Part shown: piece after piece, positions 37,303 to 46,921 of the stretch | Layout of the letters: each line of letters begins with the position of its first letter | How positions within the stretch are numbered: the stretch's first letter is position 1 | Source of the DNA: Winogradskyella jejuensis | Lineage (GTDB): Bacteria > Bacteroidota > Bacteroidia > Flavobacteriales > Flavobacteriaceae | DNA length: 64,000 bases | Direction of reading: 5' to 3' | Assembly (NCBI RefSeq): GCF_900129745.1 | Contig: NZ_FQWS01000001.1 | Span: forward strand, 1 to 64,000 | Translations under genes and position numbers: made by a program | The notes under the pieces: model-generated | What the model was told of the DNA's origin: nothing | Seen by the model: only the letters and a program-made list of their open reading frames with translations | Database searches by the model: none

Positions 37303-39246
37303 TTACTGATTTAATTTAGATTTTAATTGTTTAAGAACCTTAGTATTGACACTTACCTTAAATCTATCTCGTAAAGATTTTAGCCATTGTTTCTCTATTT
37401 CATTTTGGTAATCATTTACAACACTACCTCTCGCTTCTTTTAAAGTTTTTGTACTTGCTGGTAAAACACTTATAATGTTGAATACATGAAAATTATCGTT
37501 GTGCTCATAAATCTCTGAAACACCTTCTATAAAGACTAAATCTGTAGGAAGTTTAGGGTTGGACTTCTCAAAACTACCAGAAGTAAAAATAACATTCTGT
37601 TGATTGTCTTTATTTAATATAGTCTTAATATCTTCTTGAGATTTGCCTTCTTTAATTAGCTTTTGTACAGAAGAAGCCATTTCTTTACTACTGCTTGTTG
37701 CTATTGTAGTTTCTATTCTATCTTCCCATTGGTACTTTGATGCGTTAGAATCATAGTAATTTTTCAATCCTGTACTATCTTTAGAAGCTTTGTTCCAAAT
37801 CTCCTTTTCCATAAGGGCAAATAACAATAGACCATCTTTATATTCTTTAAGTACGTCTGCAAATTCTTGATTTTCGTTAACCAAATTATCTTCTCTAAAT
37901 TTTAAAACAGACTGCTCATAGAATAAATGCAATTCTTTATCTAAGACTTTTTTTATGGTGGTCTTCTGACGCATATATTGTCTTTGTTTTGTTTTTAGAA
38001 ATTGAAGAAAATCATCATTAGTGTATACCGAATCATTAACTTTAATAACGGATACATTGCCTTTATAGTCTTTTGGTAAATTAAACTTTCCAGAAAAATA
38101 GCCTTCTTCTAATATAGGTCTAAAATAGGCTTTTGTTTCAGGGTTCTTTGTAATGCTGTAACGCTTAGAGAGTTTTTTCACCATAGCACTATTGATTAAT
38201 TTTGAACGCGCATCCCTCTTAACTTGGGCTTCTAAAGTTGGTTTTATATCTTCAAAAGAATTGATAGGCTCTTTTTTAATGAGCTTAATAATGTGCCAGC
38301 CATATTTTGTTTTTAATGGCTGAGTCATATCGCCTTTATTTTCTAAGTTGAACGCGGCGTCCTCAAAAACAGTTGATGATAATTGTCCACTCTTAAAAGG
38401 TCTGAGCTTTCCGCCATTACGTGCAGAACTTTTATCATCAGAAAATTGTTTAGCTAATGCATCAAAAGCTTCGCCTTGTTGTAGCTTTTTATAAATGTCA
38501 TTAATACGTTCTTCGACATTAACTGTACTATCCTTTTGTTTTAAAGCTAACATTATGTGCGCCACTGTTGCTGTGCCGCGAGAAGGTCTCTTCTCATCTA
38601 CTCGAACAATGTGGTAACCAAAATCAGTTCTAAAAGGCATAGAGACTTCACCTGGCTTGGTATTATAAGCCATAGACTCAAAATCGTAGACCATTTTGAA
38701 AGCTGAGAAATAGCCTAAATCTTCTACTAAAACAGTTTTTCCGTTATGGTATTTTCCTTTTGCCACTTCGTAACCCTCATCTTTCAATACTTTTCTATAT
38801 TCTAGAAGCTTATTATAAGTTATCAATGTGTCTTCTACTTCAGGGTTGTCTAAAATTAAAATATGTGATGCTCTAATATCATACTTCATTCTGTCATAAG
38901 CCTCTAAAACCAATTCATCAGTCACCTTATTGTCTGATAAATAATTCTTTGTGAGTTGCTTCTTGTAGTTTTCGAATTCTCTTTTGTAATTCGCATCTTT
39001 ATCTAGTCCAAGTCGCTGAGCTTCTTTTAATTTTAGCTTATAATCTATAAATAACTCGAGATAATTATCTAACTGTTTTTGTGATTCGTCTTTTACTAAG
39101 TCTAAGTTTTTGTTGTAAAGTTTTAAAAACTCTTCTGAAGATACTGATTCTCCTTCAATTGTAAGCAGGTTTTTTTGCTTCTGTGCAGAAGCAAAATTCA
39201 CAGTAATTAAAACGAGTAAAAACGCAAGCAGTTTAGTTCGCATCAT
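37303..39246 (-). CDS. Periplasmic peptidyl-prolyl isomerase with two parvulin domains
   Basis: About 647 residues; three in-frame ATG codons (39252, 39246, 39243) precede the signal peptide RTKLLAFLLVLITVNFASAQ and the exact start is not decided. Two parvulin domains are seen, one around DIRASHILI ... GEVSMPFRTDFGYHIVRVDEKRPSRGTATVAHIMLALK and the second around FSDDKSSARNGGKLRPF ... LKTKYGWHIIKLIKKEP. The remaining C terminus is another helical region. First gene of a four-gene unit of three SurA-type genes plus moxR. Confidence 0.88.
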   Translation of the reverse strand: MMRTKLLAFLLVLITVNFASAQKQKNLLTIEGESVSSEEFLKLYNKNLDLVKDESQKQLDNYLELFIDYKLKLKEAQRLGLDKDANYKREFENYKKQLTKNYLSDNKVTDELVLEAYDRMKYDIRASHILILDNPEVEDTLITYNKLLEYRKVLKDEGYEVAKGKYHNGKTVLVEDLGYFSAFKMVYDFESMAYNTKPGEVSMPFRTDFGYHIVRVDEKRPSRGTATVAHIMLALKQKDSTVNVEERINDIYKKLQQGEAFDALAKQFSDDKSSARNGGKLRPFKSGQLSSTVFEDAAFNLENKGDMTQPLKTKYGWHIIKLIKKEPINSFEDIKPTLEAQVKRDARSKLINSAMVKKLSKRYSITKNPETKAYFRPILEEGYFSGKFNLPKDYKGNVSVIKVNDSVYTNDDFLQFLKTKQRQYMRQKTTIKKVLDKELHLFYEQSVLKFREDNLVNENQEFADVLKEYKDGLLLFALMEKEIWNKASKDSTGLKNYYDSNASKYQWEDRIETTIATSSSKEMASSVQKLIKEGKSQEDIKTILNKDNQQNVIFTSGSFEKSNPKLPTDLVFIEGVSEIYEHNDNFHVFNIISVLPASTKTLKEARGSVVNDYQNEIEKQWLKSLRDRFKVSVNTKVLKQLKSKLNQ

Positions 39247-39465
39247 ATACATTTTTTATAAAAAAATAAAATTCTTAAAGCCTTTCTAAGCCGAACAAAA
39301 ATAATATAAAAGTAGTTCTTTACAATAGTAAACACTCAATTACAGTATTTGTTATTCAGAGGCATTAAAAATGAATAATTATTAACACGAAATCGTTTTC
39401 GTGAATTGAGTTTTATAAAAAATTGCCTCTAATGCAATATCTTTACTACACTAAAATTATTAATT

Positions 39466-40218
39466 ATGATTAAAAAATTACTTACTTTATTTATCATCTT
39501 TTCGAATCTGAGTTTAGCTCAAAATGCTGGTATTTTTCAAACTTACGCAATTTTAGATAGTGGCTCTGGCAATACTTATTATGCTGGTGGATTTAATGCA
39601 GATGGTGCTCCAAATGTCTTTAATGGACAAAATTTTGGTGTTTTGACTACCTTAACCTTAAATGGTGGAGAAATAAAAACGTTTAAAAATGGTGGTGGAG
39701 ATGTAACTGGAGCTGAAATAAATTATAGAGTTTACAGCCAAGGTGATACTCCTGGAGCGTTTACTACTATTAATCTACCTTTCGGTGCTAATCTCCCTAG
39801 TCCAGGAGATCAACGTTGGGAAGAAACTTCAGCAAACATTGATTTATTACAAAGTATTAGCACTAATGGAACCTATGTTGTCGAGGTATTTTGGAAAATA
39901 TCCACCAATATTGGAGATATTTTCGACTCAAACTCTGGAGCAAATTATTCTGCTACCTTTGAAGTGACTACGCTTAGCAATTCCTCCAATGCTGATTTTA
40001 ACCCTTCTATTAATGCTTACAATAGTTCTTTAAATGTTAATAGTAATCAAGATATCAGTTCTATTGAAATATATGATTTGCTCGGTAAAAAAGTATATGC
40101 AAAAACATACGATAACTCTAAGAATGTTTCAATTAATTTAGAGTCAAAAAAGAAAGGCATCTACATCGTAAAGCTTACTTCTAAGGGGCAAACGATAACT
40201 AAGAAATTTATTTTGTAA
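39466..40218 (+). CDS. Secreted T9SS cargo protein
   Basis: 250 residues: signal peptide (KKLLTLFIIFSNLSLAQ), a beta-rich body of unknown type (AGIFQTYAILDSGSGNTYYAGG), and a C-terminal sorting domain of type A from about residue 177 (INAYNSSLNVNSNQDISSIEIYDLLGKKVYAK ... GIYIVKLTSKGQTITKKFIL). The domain targets the protein to the type IX secretion system, which exports it to the cell surface or medium. The function of the body is unknown. A 7-base inverted repeat CACGAAA/TTTCGTG lies at 39386-39403 upstream. Confidence 0.85.
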   Translation: MIKKLLTLFIIFSNLSLAQNAGIFQTYAILDSGSGNTYYAGGFNADGAPNVFNGQNFGVLTTLTLNGGEIKTFKNGGGDVTGAEINYRVYSQGDTPGAFTTINLPFGANLPSPGDQRWEETSANIDLLQSISTNGTYVVEVFWKISTNIGDIFDSNSGANYSATFEVTTLSNSSNADFNPSINAYNSSLNVNSNQDISSIEIYDLLGKKVYAKTYDNSKNVSINLESKKKGIYIVKLTSKGQTITKKFIL

Positions 40219-40246
40219 TTCTTATCTTTGGAATCTTAAAATACGC

Positions 40247-40271
40247 AAAGCACCTCTACGGGTGCTTTTTT
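40247..40271 (+). terminator. Terminator after the T9SS cargo gene
   Basis: AAAGCACC (40247-40254) pairs with GGTGCTTT (40261-40268), 6-base loop, followed by T residues. Confidence 0.82.
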
Positions 40272-40287
40272 AATCTTATAAACATTA

Positions 40288-40524
40288 ATGCGAAAATTAA
40301 AACTCATCTGGGATTTCCGTGGACCCGCAGGAAATAAAACTGCCGAACATCACTTAATTCATCTAAAAGAATATATAGATATTGAAAAACTTGATATAAC
40401 CATCACAGGAACTGAAGACATCAACGATATGCACAGTATTGCCTATTTAGTGGTAGATGAAGACAAAATGAAACCCATACGAGATGCCTTAAAACCACAT
40501 CGAGGTCAAGTTTACGGAAGCTAA
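40288..40524 (+). CDS. Small conserved protein of unknown function
   Basis: 78 residues, beginning MRKLKLIWDFRGPAGNKTAEHHLIHLKEYI, with no signal peptide or membrane segment. The pattern of a beta-alpha-beta start, a hydrophobic central strand (LDITITGTEDIN) and AYLVVDEDKMKPIRDALKPHRGQVYG suggests a small ferredoxin-like fold. I recall similar short proteins in other flavobacteria but no function. It follows a terminator and its last bases overlap the converging crtY by 4. Confidence 0.7.
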   Translation: MRKLKLIWDFRGPAGNKTAEHHLIHLKEYIDIEKLDITITGTEDINDMHSIAYLVVDEDKMKPIRDALKPHRGQVYGS

Positions 40525-41678
40525 AAGAGTCGTTTTAATAAAGCCTTGGTAAATTGAATTGGAGGTACTGCTGTGATAATCTTTAAATCTTGAAGAATTG
40601 AAGATTCTTCATCTAAAAATTTAAAAATTGTACTGGTCTTCGCATTTTTGAATAAAGCTGAAAAGAGTTTAAAACCTTTGGCGTTTTCGTTTGCCAAAAC
40701 ATCTAAAAATAGTAAATCGTAAAACCAGAACTTTGTAGTTTTTCCGAACTGAGTCAAATCGTCATTCGATTTTAAAAAATCGATAAGTGCTTTCGTTTTT
40801 TTAGTTGTGTTTCTAAACGTATATCCTGTACTAGCTTTGGTCCAACCGCCAGCGGTGCCAATATGCAATACGTTTTTAGTATTGAGTTTTGAAAACTTAA
40901 ATGAGGTCATTGGTATAGACCCCTTTTCGGTTTCAACAATTTCGTAATTGGCTATGTTTTTCTCCTCTAAATAATCTTTAATAGCATTTTCGTATTCTGA
41001 AATCTCTAATAAATCTTTAGAAAACAAGGTGTATTCAAATAATGCTTCTCGCTTACTTGTTGGCAACACGTACATAAATCGTGTGTTCCTCTTTTGTGGC
41101 ACGGTAAAATCCATAAATGTAGCCGTAGAGTCGTCAAAAACATCTGCTTCAGTTTTCACAAACCAACCCACAAAATGCTGTTGTAAAACAGGATATTTCT
41201 TTTGTTGAAAGAATGAAGAATCAACTATACTATTAAACAGTTTTTTTGCTTTGTAAGCGCCTTCTGAAGTAATGACTTCAACCTCAGATTGCTCTAAGAA
41301 ACCTTCAACCGAGGCTTTCAAAAATGAAATATTTTCAGCTTTATTAATTCTCGACCATAGCGATTTATAAAACGCTTCGCTGCGAATCATTTTATAGGTA
41401 TATGGAAGAATGGATTTTGTCTCTTCAAAAACTGAACTTCCAAAATAGATATTTTGCCATTCTTTATGTAAGATGTCGTCCCATTCGCCTTTACCTTCTT
41501 CCCAATAACACCAGGTGCGGTCGTTGCCTTTATCTGAGTCTTTATCTATAATCAATATCGATTTATCATCAAAAAAACTATCCGTAGCCATGCGGTGAGC
41601 TAATAGTAAACCTGATGCTCCAGCACCTAATATGATATAATCGTAGTTTTTCAAATTAGAAAAATAAAAACACAGCAA
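40521..41678 (-). CDS. crtY: Lycopene cyclase
   Basis: 385 residues of the CrtY/CrtL type: dinucleotide-binding motif YDYIILGAGASGLLLAHRM near the N terminus, then DKDSDKGNDRTWCYWEEGKG, KLFNSIVDSSF and GTAGGWTKASTGYTFRNT, a typical cyclase segment. It forms beta-ionone rings on lycopene. The ATG at 41678 lies inside the preceding gene (23-base overlap); a TTG eight codons later is an alternative start. Third gene of the second carotenoid operon. Confidence 0.9.
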   Translation of the reverse strand: MLCFYFSNLKNYDYIILGAGASGLLLAHRMATDSFFDDKSILIIDKDSDKGNDRTWCYWEEGKGEWDDILHKEWQNIYFGSSVFEETKSILPYTYKMIRSEAFYKSLWSRINKAENISFLKASVEGFLEQSEVEVITSEGAYKAKKLFNSIVDSSFFQQKKYPVLQQHFVGWFVKTEADVFDDSTATFMDFTVPQKRNTRFMYVLPTSKREALFEYTLFSKDLLEISEYENAIKDYLEEKNIANYEIVETEKGSIPMTSFKFSKLNTKNVLHIGTAGGWTKASTGYTFRNTTKKTKALIDFLKSNDDLTQFGKTTKFWFYDLLFLDVLANENAKGFKLFSALFKNAKTSTIFKFLDEESSILQDLKIITAVPPIQFTKALLKRLF

Positions 41679-42291
41679 AAAACACTGCTATTGAGATTAA
41701 TATGTGCCAAGATATTGTTGTATTGGTTTTTACTTTAAAATATTGATAGCCCATATGTGCAACAAATGCCGTAACCAACCAACCTATATAATTCTGAAGT
41801 GGCACTACGCCACCTTCAAATTCCCAAAAATCGAAACGTGGTGCAGAAACCTCTAACAGCATATCTAAACCAGTCATTAAAGCTGCTCCAATAAGGGCAG
41901 ATAAAATGCGGTTTTTACTTATGTATTTTGCAACATCTGCTGTAGCTGCTGTGAGCAAAGCCCAATTAACACATATCATTAAAGGTACACCAAAAACTTT
42001 AAGACCTAAGTTCTCACCATAAGCATAAGTGCCAAAAATCAGTCCGAAATTAACACCTAAAGCCTCTGTGATAAAACCAATAAAAAAGGGAATAGCTAAT
42101 GCAATAATTACATTAGGTTTTAATTCTTCTATATTAATAATTAAGATGATAAATGTTAATAACAAATTAAGCGGTGTCATGCTTAAAAACCAATCCGAAT
42201 ATTCATCGGAGAGTATTCCAAAAATTCCAGAAACGGTAAATAACCAAACCAGAAAAATTGAAAAATGAAGCTTAAAGGTTTTATCGAACAT
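41656..42291 (-). CDS. Carotenoid biosynthesis membrane protein (CruF / DUF422 type)
   Basis: 211 residues with about six to seven helices. The segments FITEALGVNFGLIFGTYAYGENLGLKVFGVPLMICVNWALL and MTGLDMLLEVSAPRFDFWEF are characteristic of the DUF422 carotenoid family. Members include CruF-type 1',2'-hydratases acting on the psi end of gamma-carotene or bisanhydrobacterioruberin, so a hydratase role is plausible but not proven. Its start codon overlaps the stop of the desaturase gene by one base (TAATG), and it overlaps crtY downstream. Confidence 0.8.
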   Translation of the reverse strand: MFDKTFKLHFSIFLVWLFTVSGIFGILSDEYSDWFLSMTPLNLLLTFIILIINIEELKPNVIIALAIPFFIGFITEALGVNFGLIFGTYAYGENLGLKVFGVPLMICVNWALLTAATADVAKYISKNRILSALIGAALMTGLDMLLEVSAPRFDFWEFEGGVVPLQNYIGWLVTAFVAHMGYQYFKVKTNTTISWHILISIAVFFAVFLFF

Positions 42292-43766
42292 TAGTTGGTT
42301 TTTGCAATTAAATCTGAAACAATTTTACCAGACAATAAACATAGCGGAATGCCACCACCAGGATGTACGCTTCCACCACAAAAATAAAGATTCTTAATGC
42401 TAGATTTAAAATTTGGATGTCTTAAAAAAGCCGCGTATTTGTTATTGCTAGACGCACCGTACAACGCACCTTGGTAACTTTGCGTTTTAGACTCAATAGT
42501 TCTAGGGTCTAAAATAGCTTCAAATTCTATAAGTTCAGAGATGTCTTCGTTTAACCCTCGGCTTAACTTTTTAATAATGTTTTCTCGAGCCTGACGTATA
42601 ATTTCATCCCAATCTTGGCCAGTATTACTTGGTACGTTAATCATTGTAAACCAGTTTTCACAGCCATCTGGCGCATCTCCTTTTTCGTCTTTACTCGTAA
42701 TGTTGATGTAAACTGTTGGGTCACTATGCACCTCTTTTCTGTTAAAAATATAGTCGAACTCCGTTTTATAATCTTCAGAAAAGAAAATATTATGTAAATC
42801 TAACTGTGTAAATTCCTTTTTAATTCCCCAATAAAAAATTAATGCTGAGCTACTTCTTGGCTGATTTAATATTTTCTCTGGAGCTTTATGGTCTTTTAAA
42901 AGTTTACGATACGTTGGGACGATATCGGAATTTGAAACCACAATATCGCTAAGCACTTTATCGCCGTTAATTTGAATGCCAACAGCAATATTTTTATCTG
43001 CTAAAATGCGTTCTACTTTTGTATTAAAATGAAAGTCAACACCTATATCTTTTGCTAATTGAAACAAACTCATTGTGATAGAATGCATACCTCCTTTTGG
43101 GAAATACGTCCCAAAATATTGCTCCAAGTGCGGAATCATAGACATAATTCCAGGCGTTTGGTAAGGTGATGAGCCATTATACGTCGCAAAGCGGTTGAAG
43201 AATTGCACTAGCCGTTCGTCCTTAAGCATTTTACTATTATAAGCATCTAAAGTGGTATCGATGTCTAAACTGCCTACATTAAATACAGCCTTAAGCGTAT
43301 CTTTTGAAAAATAGGTACTGAATTTATGAAGCGATTTTTCCAGAAAAAGAGACGCTGTTAAATCATACTTACGCTTACTTTGTTTGAAATACGTTTCTAA
43401 ATCTTCGGCTTGAATATTGAAAGTGGATTCCGCGTTTTTTGCAAATTCCTTTTCATCTGCAACAGCTGAGAATGTTGTACCATCTTCATAGAAATAATTA
43501 CAGACTACCTCTTTTTTCTTATACTGAAAATAGTTAGACATGTCTACATTGGCGACTTTAAATAAATCCTCTAAAAACTGTGGCATCGTAAATAAAGAAG
43601 GTCCCATATCAAAGCGGTAACCTTTTTCTGAAAATGCGGTAAGCTTTCCTCCAGGATAGCTATTAGCTTCATAAACCGAAACTTCAAGACCTTGAGCCCT
43701 TAAGCGAATAGCTGTAGCTAATCCCGCTATTCCTGCGCCTATGATGATAACTGACTGGTTTTTCAT
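42291..43766 (-). CDS. Second CrtI-family carotenoid desaturase (candidate CrtD)
   Basis: 491 residues from the ATG at 43766. FAD-binding motif SVIIIGAGIAGLATAIRLRAQGLEVSVYEA followed by YPGGKL and RFDMGPSLFTMPQF; C-terminal NLYFCGGSVHPGGGIPLCLLSGK. It is a paralogue of crtI at 20611. Its operon partners, a CruF-type hydratase and lycopene cyclase, suggest a 3',4'-desaturase of 1'-hydroxy-gamma-carotene (CrtD-like), not a second phytoene desaturase. The assignment rests on context; a CrtI/CrtD phylogeny would be needed. Confidence 0.75.
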   Translation of the reverse strand: MKNQSVIIIGAGIAGLATAIRLRAQGLEVSVYEANSYPGGKLTAFSEKGYRFDMGPSLFTMPQFLEDLFKVANVDMSNYFQYKKKEVVCNYFYEDGTTFSAVADEKEFAKNAESTFNIQAEDLETYFKQSKRKYDLTASLFLEKSLHKFSTYFSKDTLKAVFNVGSLDIDTTLDAYNSKMLKDERLVQFFNRFATYNGSSPYQTPGIMSMIPHLEQYFGTYFPKGGMHSITMSLFQLAKDIGVDFHFNTKVERILADKNIAVGIQINGDKVLSDIVVSNSDIVPTYRKLLKDHKAPEKILNQPRSSSALIFYWGIKKEFTQLDLHNIFFSEDYKTEFDYIFNRKEVHSDPTVYINITSKDEKGDAPDGCENWFTMINVPSNTGQDWDEIIRQARENIIKKLSRGLNEDISELIEFEAILDPRTIESKTQSYQGALYGASSNNKYAAFLRHPNFKSSIKNLYFCGGSVHPGGGIPLCLLSGKIVSDLIAKTN

Positions 43767-43891
43767 TGATTTGTAAAGATACAATGATTGAGCAATCTAA
43801 TAAGGCTTCAAAAATGCTAAAATGTGTTAATAATCGAAGACACTTAGATTCAAAATAAAATACAACTTAAATTGTTGATTAAAGCCGTTTA

Positions 43892-43922
43892 TTGACTTTG
43901 TAATTGTTTTAAACTAACTTCG
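43892..43922 (+). promoter_or_regulatory. Promoter of the CoiA-like gene
   Basis: TTG (43892-43894), a 20-base spacer and TAACTTCG (43915-43922), one mismatch from TAnnTTTG. The same TTGACTT-N12-AAACTAACTTCGTT arrangement recurs before the MBL hydrolase gene at 55832. Confidence 0.6.
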
Positions 43923-43997
43923 TTTAACGTGAGATATAAATCATTACAATGATTCATATTATTAAAGTTGTAACCAATTTGAAAAACAACATTAATA

Positions 43998-44918
43998 TTG
44001 TCGAAAAGCTACATAAAATATCCTATTGCATTTCACAAACAGTCTGAAAAACTGATTAATATAAGTGATGTTACCGATGCTAATAAAACGGATTTAATCT
44101 GTCTTGAATGTAAGGAGAATTTTGTTGCAGTCCGAAAACATCAAACACCACATTTTAAACATAAACCTAACTCTGTATGTAAAGGAAATGTTGAAACATA
44201 TATTCATTGGGTAACCAAAGAGATTTTTAAAGAAATAAAAGAATTTGAACTTCCCGAAATATTTATAGACAACTTAACGGACAATCAAAGAGAAAAATTA
44301 GACTATGAAGTCAATAATCTAATTAAGAAAAAAGTTCCTGAAAATCTTCAGCTTAAATTTAAGAAAGACCTAAAGAAAAATATATCCGAAAGTGGGATTT
44401 TTCAAATAGAGCAAATAGAAATTGAAAAAGCATATAAAACATCTTTAGGAAATGTCAGAATTGATATTGTAACAACTATCAATAATCAAGAGTTATTTAT
44501 TGAACCTTTTTTCACGAGTCAAATTGATGATTTGAAAAAAAGAAAAGTAGCACTTCTTGAAAAGCCAACTTTAGCAATCAACTTATTGTCATTCGTACAT
44601 AGATTTGACTATAAATATAATCTTGAAAATTTGAAAAATTATGTAATATCTAAAAATAGTAAGTATTGGATATTTAATAGAGAAAAGAAAATTGAGAAAT
44701 ATAGATTAGAGTATTTAAATTATGTTTCAGAAGAAATTAAAAAGCAACAAAATGATTTCAAATTGAACAATTTAAAACTTAAAAAAATAACTGAATTAGA
44801 AAATAAGGTACAACAACTTGAAGAAAAGATTAGACCAACACAAGACGAAATATGGAAAGCAAGAGACGAAATCAGAAAAATAAAGAATGATATTGGAATT
44901 AGAGATTATGAATATTAA
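43998..44918 (+). CDS. CoiA-like nuclease-domain protein
   Basis: 306 residues from a TTG start; no better ATG is in frame upstream. Residues 30-65 form a CoiA-type zinc-ribbon (DLICLECKENFVAVRKHQTPHFKHKPNSVCKGN), residues about 150-175 hold a PD-(D/E)xK-like core (VRIDIVTTINNQELFIEPF, D then E), and residues 265-306 form a charged coiled coil. In Firmicutes CoiA aids recombination of incoming DNA during competence; related nuclease-fold proteins occur in defence and mobile regions. The lysine of the nuclease motif is not clear. The gene stands alone, is AT-richer than its neighbours, and is followed at once by element E1, signs of an acquired cassette. Confidence 0.65.
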   Translation: MSKSYIKYPIAFHKQSEKLINISDVTDANKTDLICLECKENFVAVRKHQTPHFKHKPNSVCKGNVETYIHWVTKEIFKEIKEFELPEIFIDNLTDNQREKLDYEVNNLIKKKVPENLQLKFKKDLKKNISESGIFQIEQIEIEKAYKTSLGNVRIDIVTTINNQELFIEPFFTSQIDDLKKRKVALLEKPTLAINLLSFVHRFDYKYNLENLKNYVISKNSKYWIFNREKKIEKYRLEYLNYVSEEIKKQQNDFKLNNLKLKKITELENKVQQLEEKIRPTQDEIWKARDEIRKIKNDIGIRDYEY

Positions 44919-44923
44919 AAAAA

Positions 44924-45070
44924 CTGGTTACAACAACGTGTATAAAACGTGTATAATTAACTGCTTTGTTCTTCTCTACTTGCGAAAATTCCTGCGGAAT
45001 TTTCTCGGGTTCATAAATGTTTGTTAACTTAGTTGCTAAACCACGCAACGAGCCATACACAAAACAGTTA
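44924..45070. repeat. Intergenic stem-loop element E1
   Basis: About 147 bases starting 6 bases after the CoiA-like stop codon. Outer arms GTGTAT/ATACAC and inner TTGC/GCAA-type segments are complementary. An inner hairpin is perfect: GAAAATTCC (44984-44992), loop TGC, GGAATTTTC (44996-45004). An 11-base unit AACGTGTATAA is duplicated in tandem at 44935-44956. It is homologous over its length to E2 at 57735, sharing the strings TTGTTCTT, CTACTT, GAAAAT and AACCACGCAAC in the same order. Confidence 0.7.
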
Positions 45071-45083
45071 AACGAAATAAAAA

Positions 45084-45104
45084 AACAGCACAAAAAGTGC
45101 TGTT
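45084..45104 (-). terminator. guaB terminator
   Basis: AACAGCAC (45084-45091) pairs with GTGCTGTT (45097-45104) with an AAAAA loop. Minus-strand T residues follow. A second hairpin, GATTTCTGC/GCAGAAATT (45115-45136), lies nearer the guaB stop. Confidence 0.7.
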
Positions 45105-45140
45105 CGTTTTTAAAGATTTCTGCATTCGCAGAAATTTTTA

Positions 45141-46824
<1,684 letters not shown>

Positions 46825-46847
46825 TTATTTTTATTTATTCTAAATAA
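46825..46847. promoter_or_regulatory. Operator-like site 1 upstream of the TonB receptor promoter
   Basis: TTATTTTTA-N5-TCTAAATAA, an imperfect 9-5-9 dyad ending 2 bases before the minus-33 TTG. The half-sites are identical to site 2 at 46899-46921. The pattern resembles iron-box sequences upstream of flavobacterial iron-uptake genes, from memory. Confidence 0.55.
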
Positions 46848-46849
46848 AT

Positions 46850-46880
46850 TTGGTCAAAGTCTAATTTGATTTTAAATTTG
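46850..46880 (+). promoter_or_regulatory. TonB receptor promoter
   Basis: TTG (46850-46852), a 20-base spacer and TAAATTTG (46873-46880), a consensus promoter; start of transcription expected near 46887. It is bracketed by the two identical 9-5-9 sites. Confidence 0.65.
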
Positions 46881-46898
46881 CAAACTGAAAAACAAATA

Positions 46899-46921
46899 TT
46901 ATTTTTAATCAGTCTAAATAA
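46899..46921. promoter_or_regulatory. Operator-like site 2, directly before the TonB receptor start codon
   Basis: TTATTTTTA-N5-TCTAAATAA, ending on the base before ATG 46922. A protein bound here would block elongation or mask translation initiation as well. Confidence 0.55.

Noticed and set aside
40521..43766. The second desaturase as a redundant phytoene desaturase only
   Set aside because: Its operon with a CruF-type hydratase makes a later-step desaturase more likely, although the sequence alone does not settle it.
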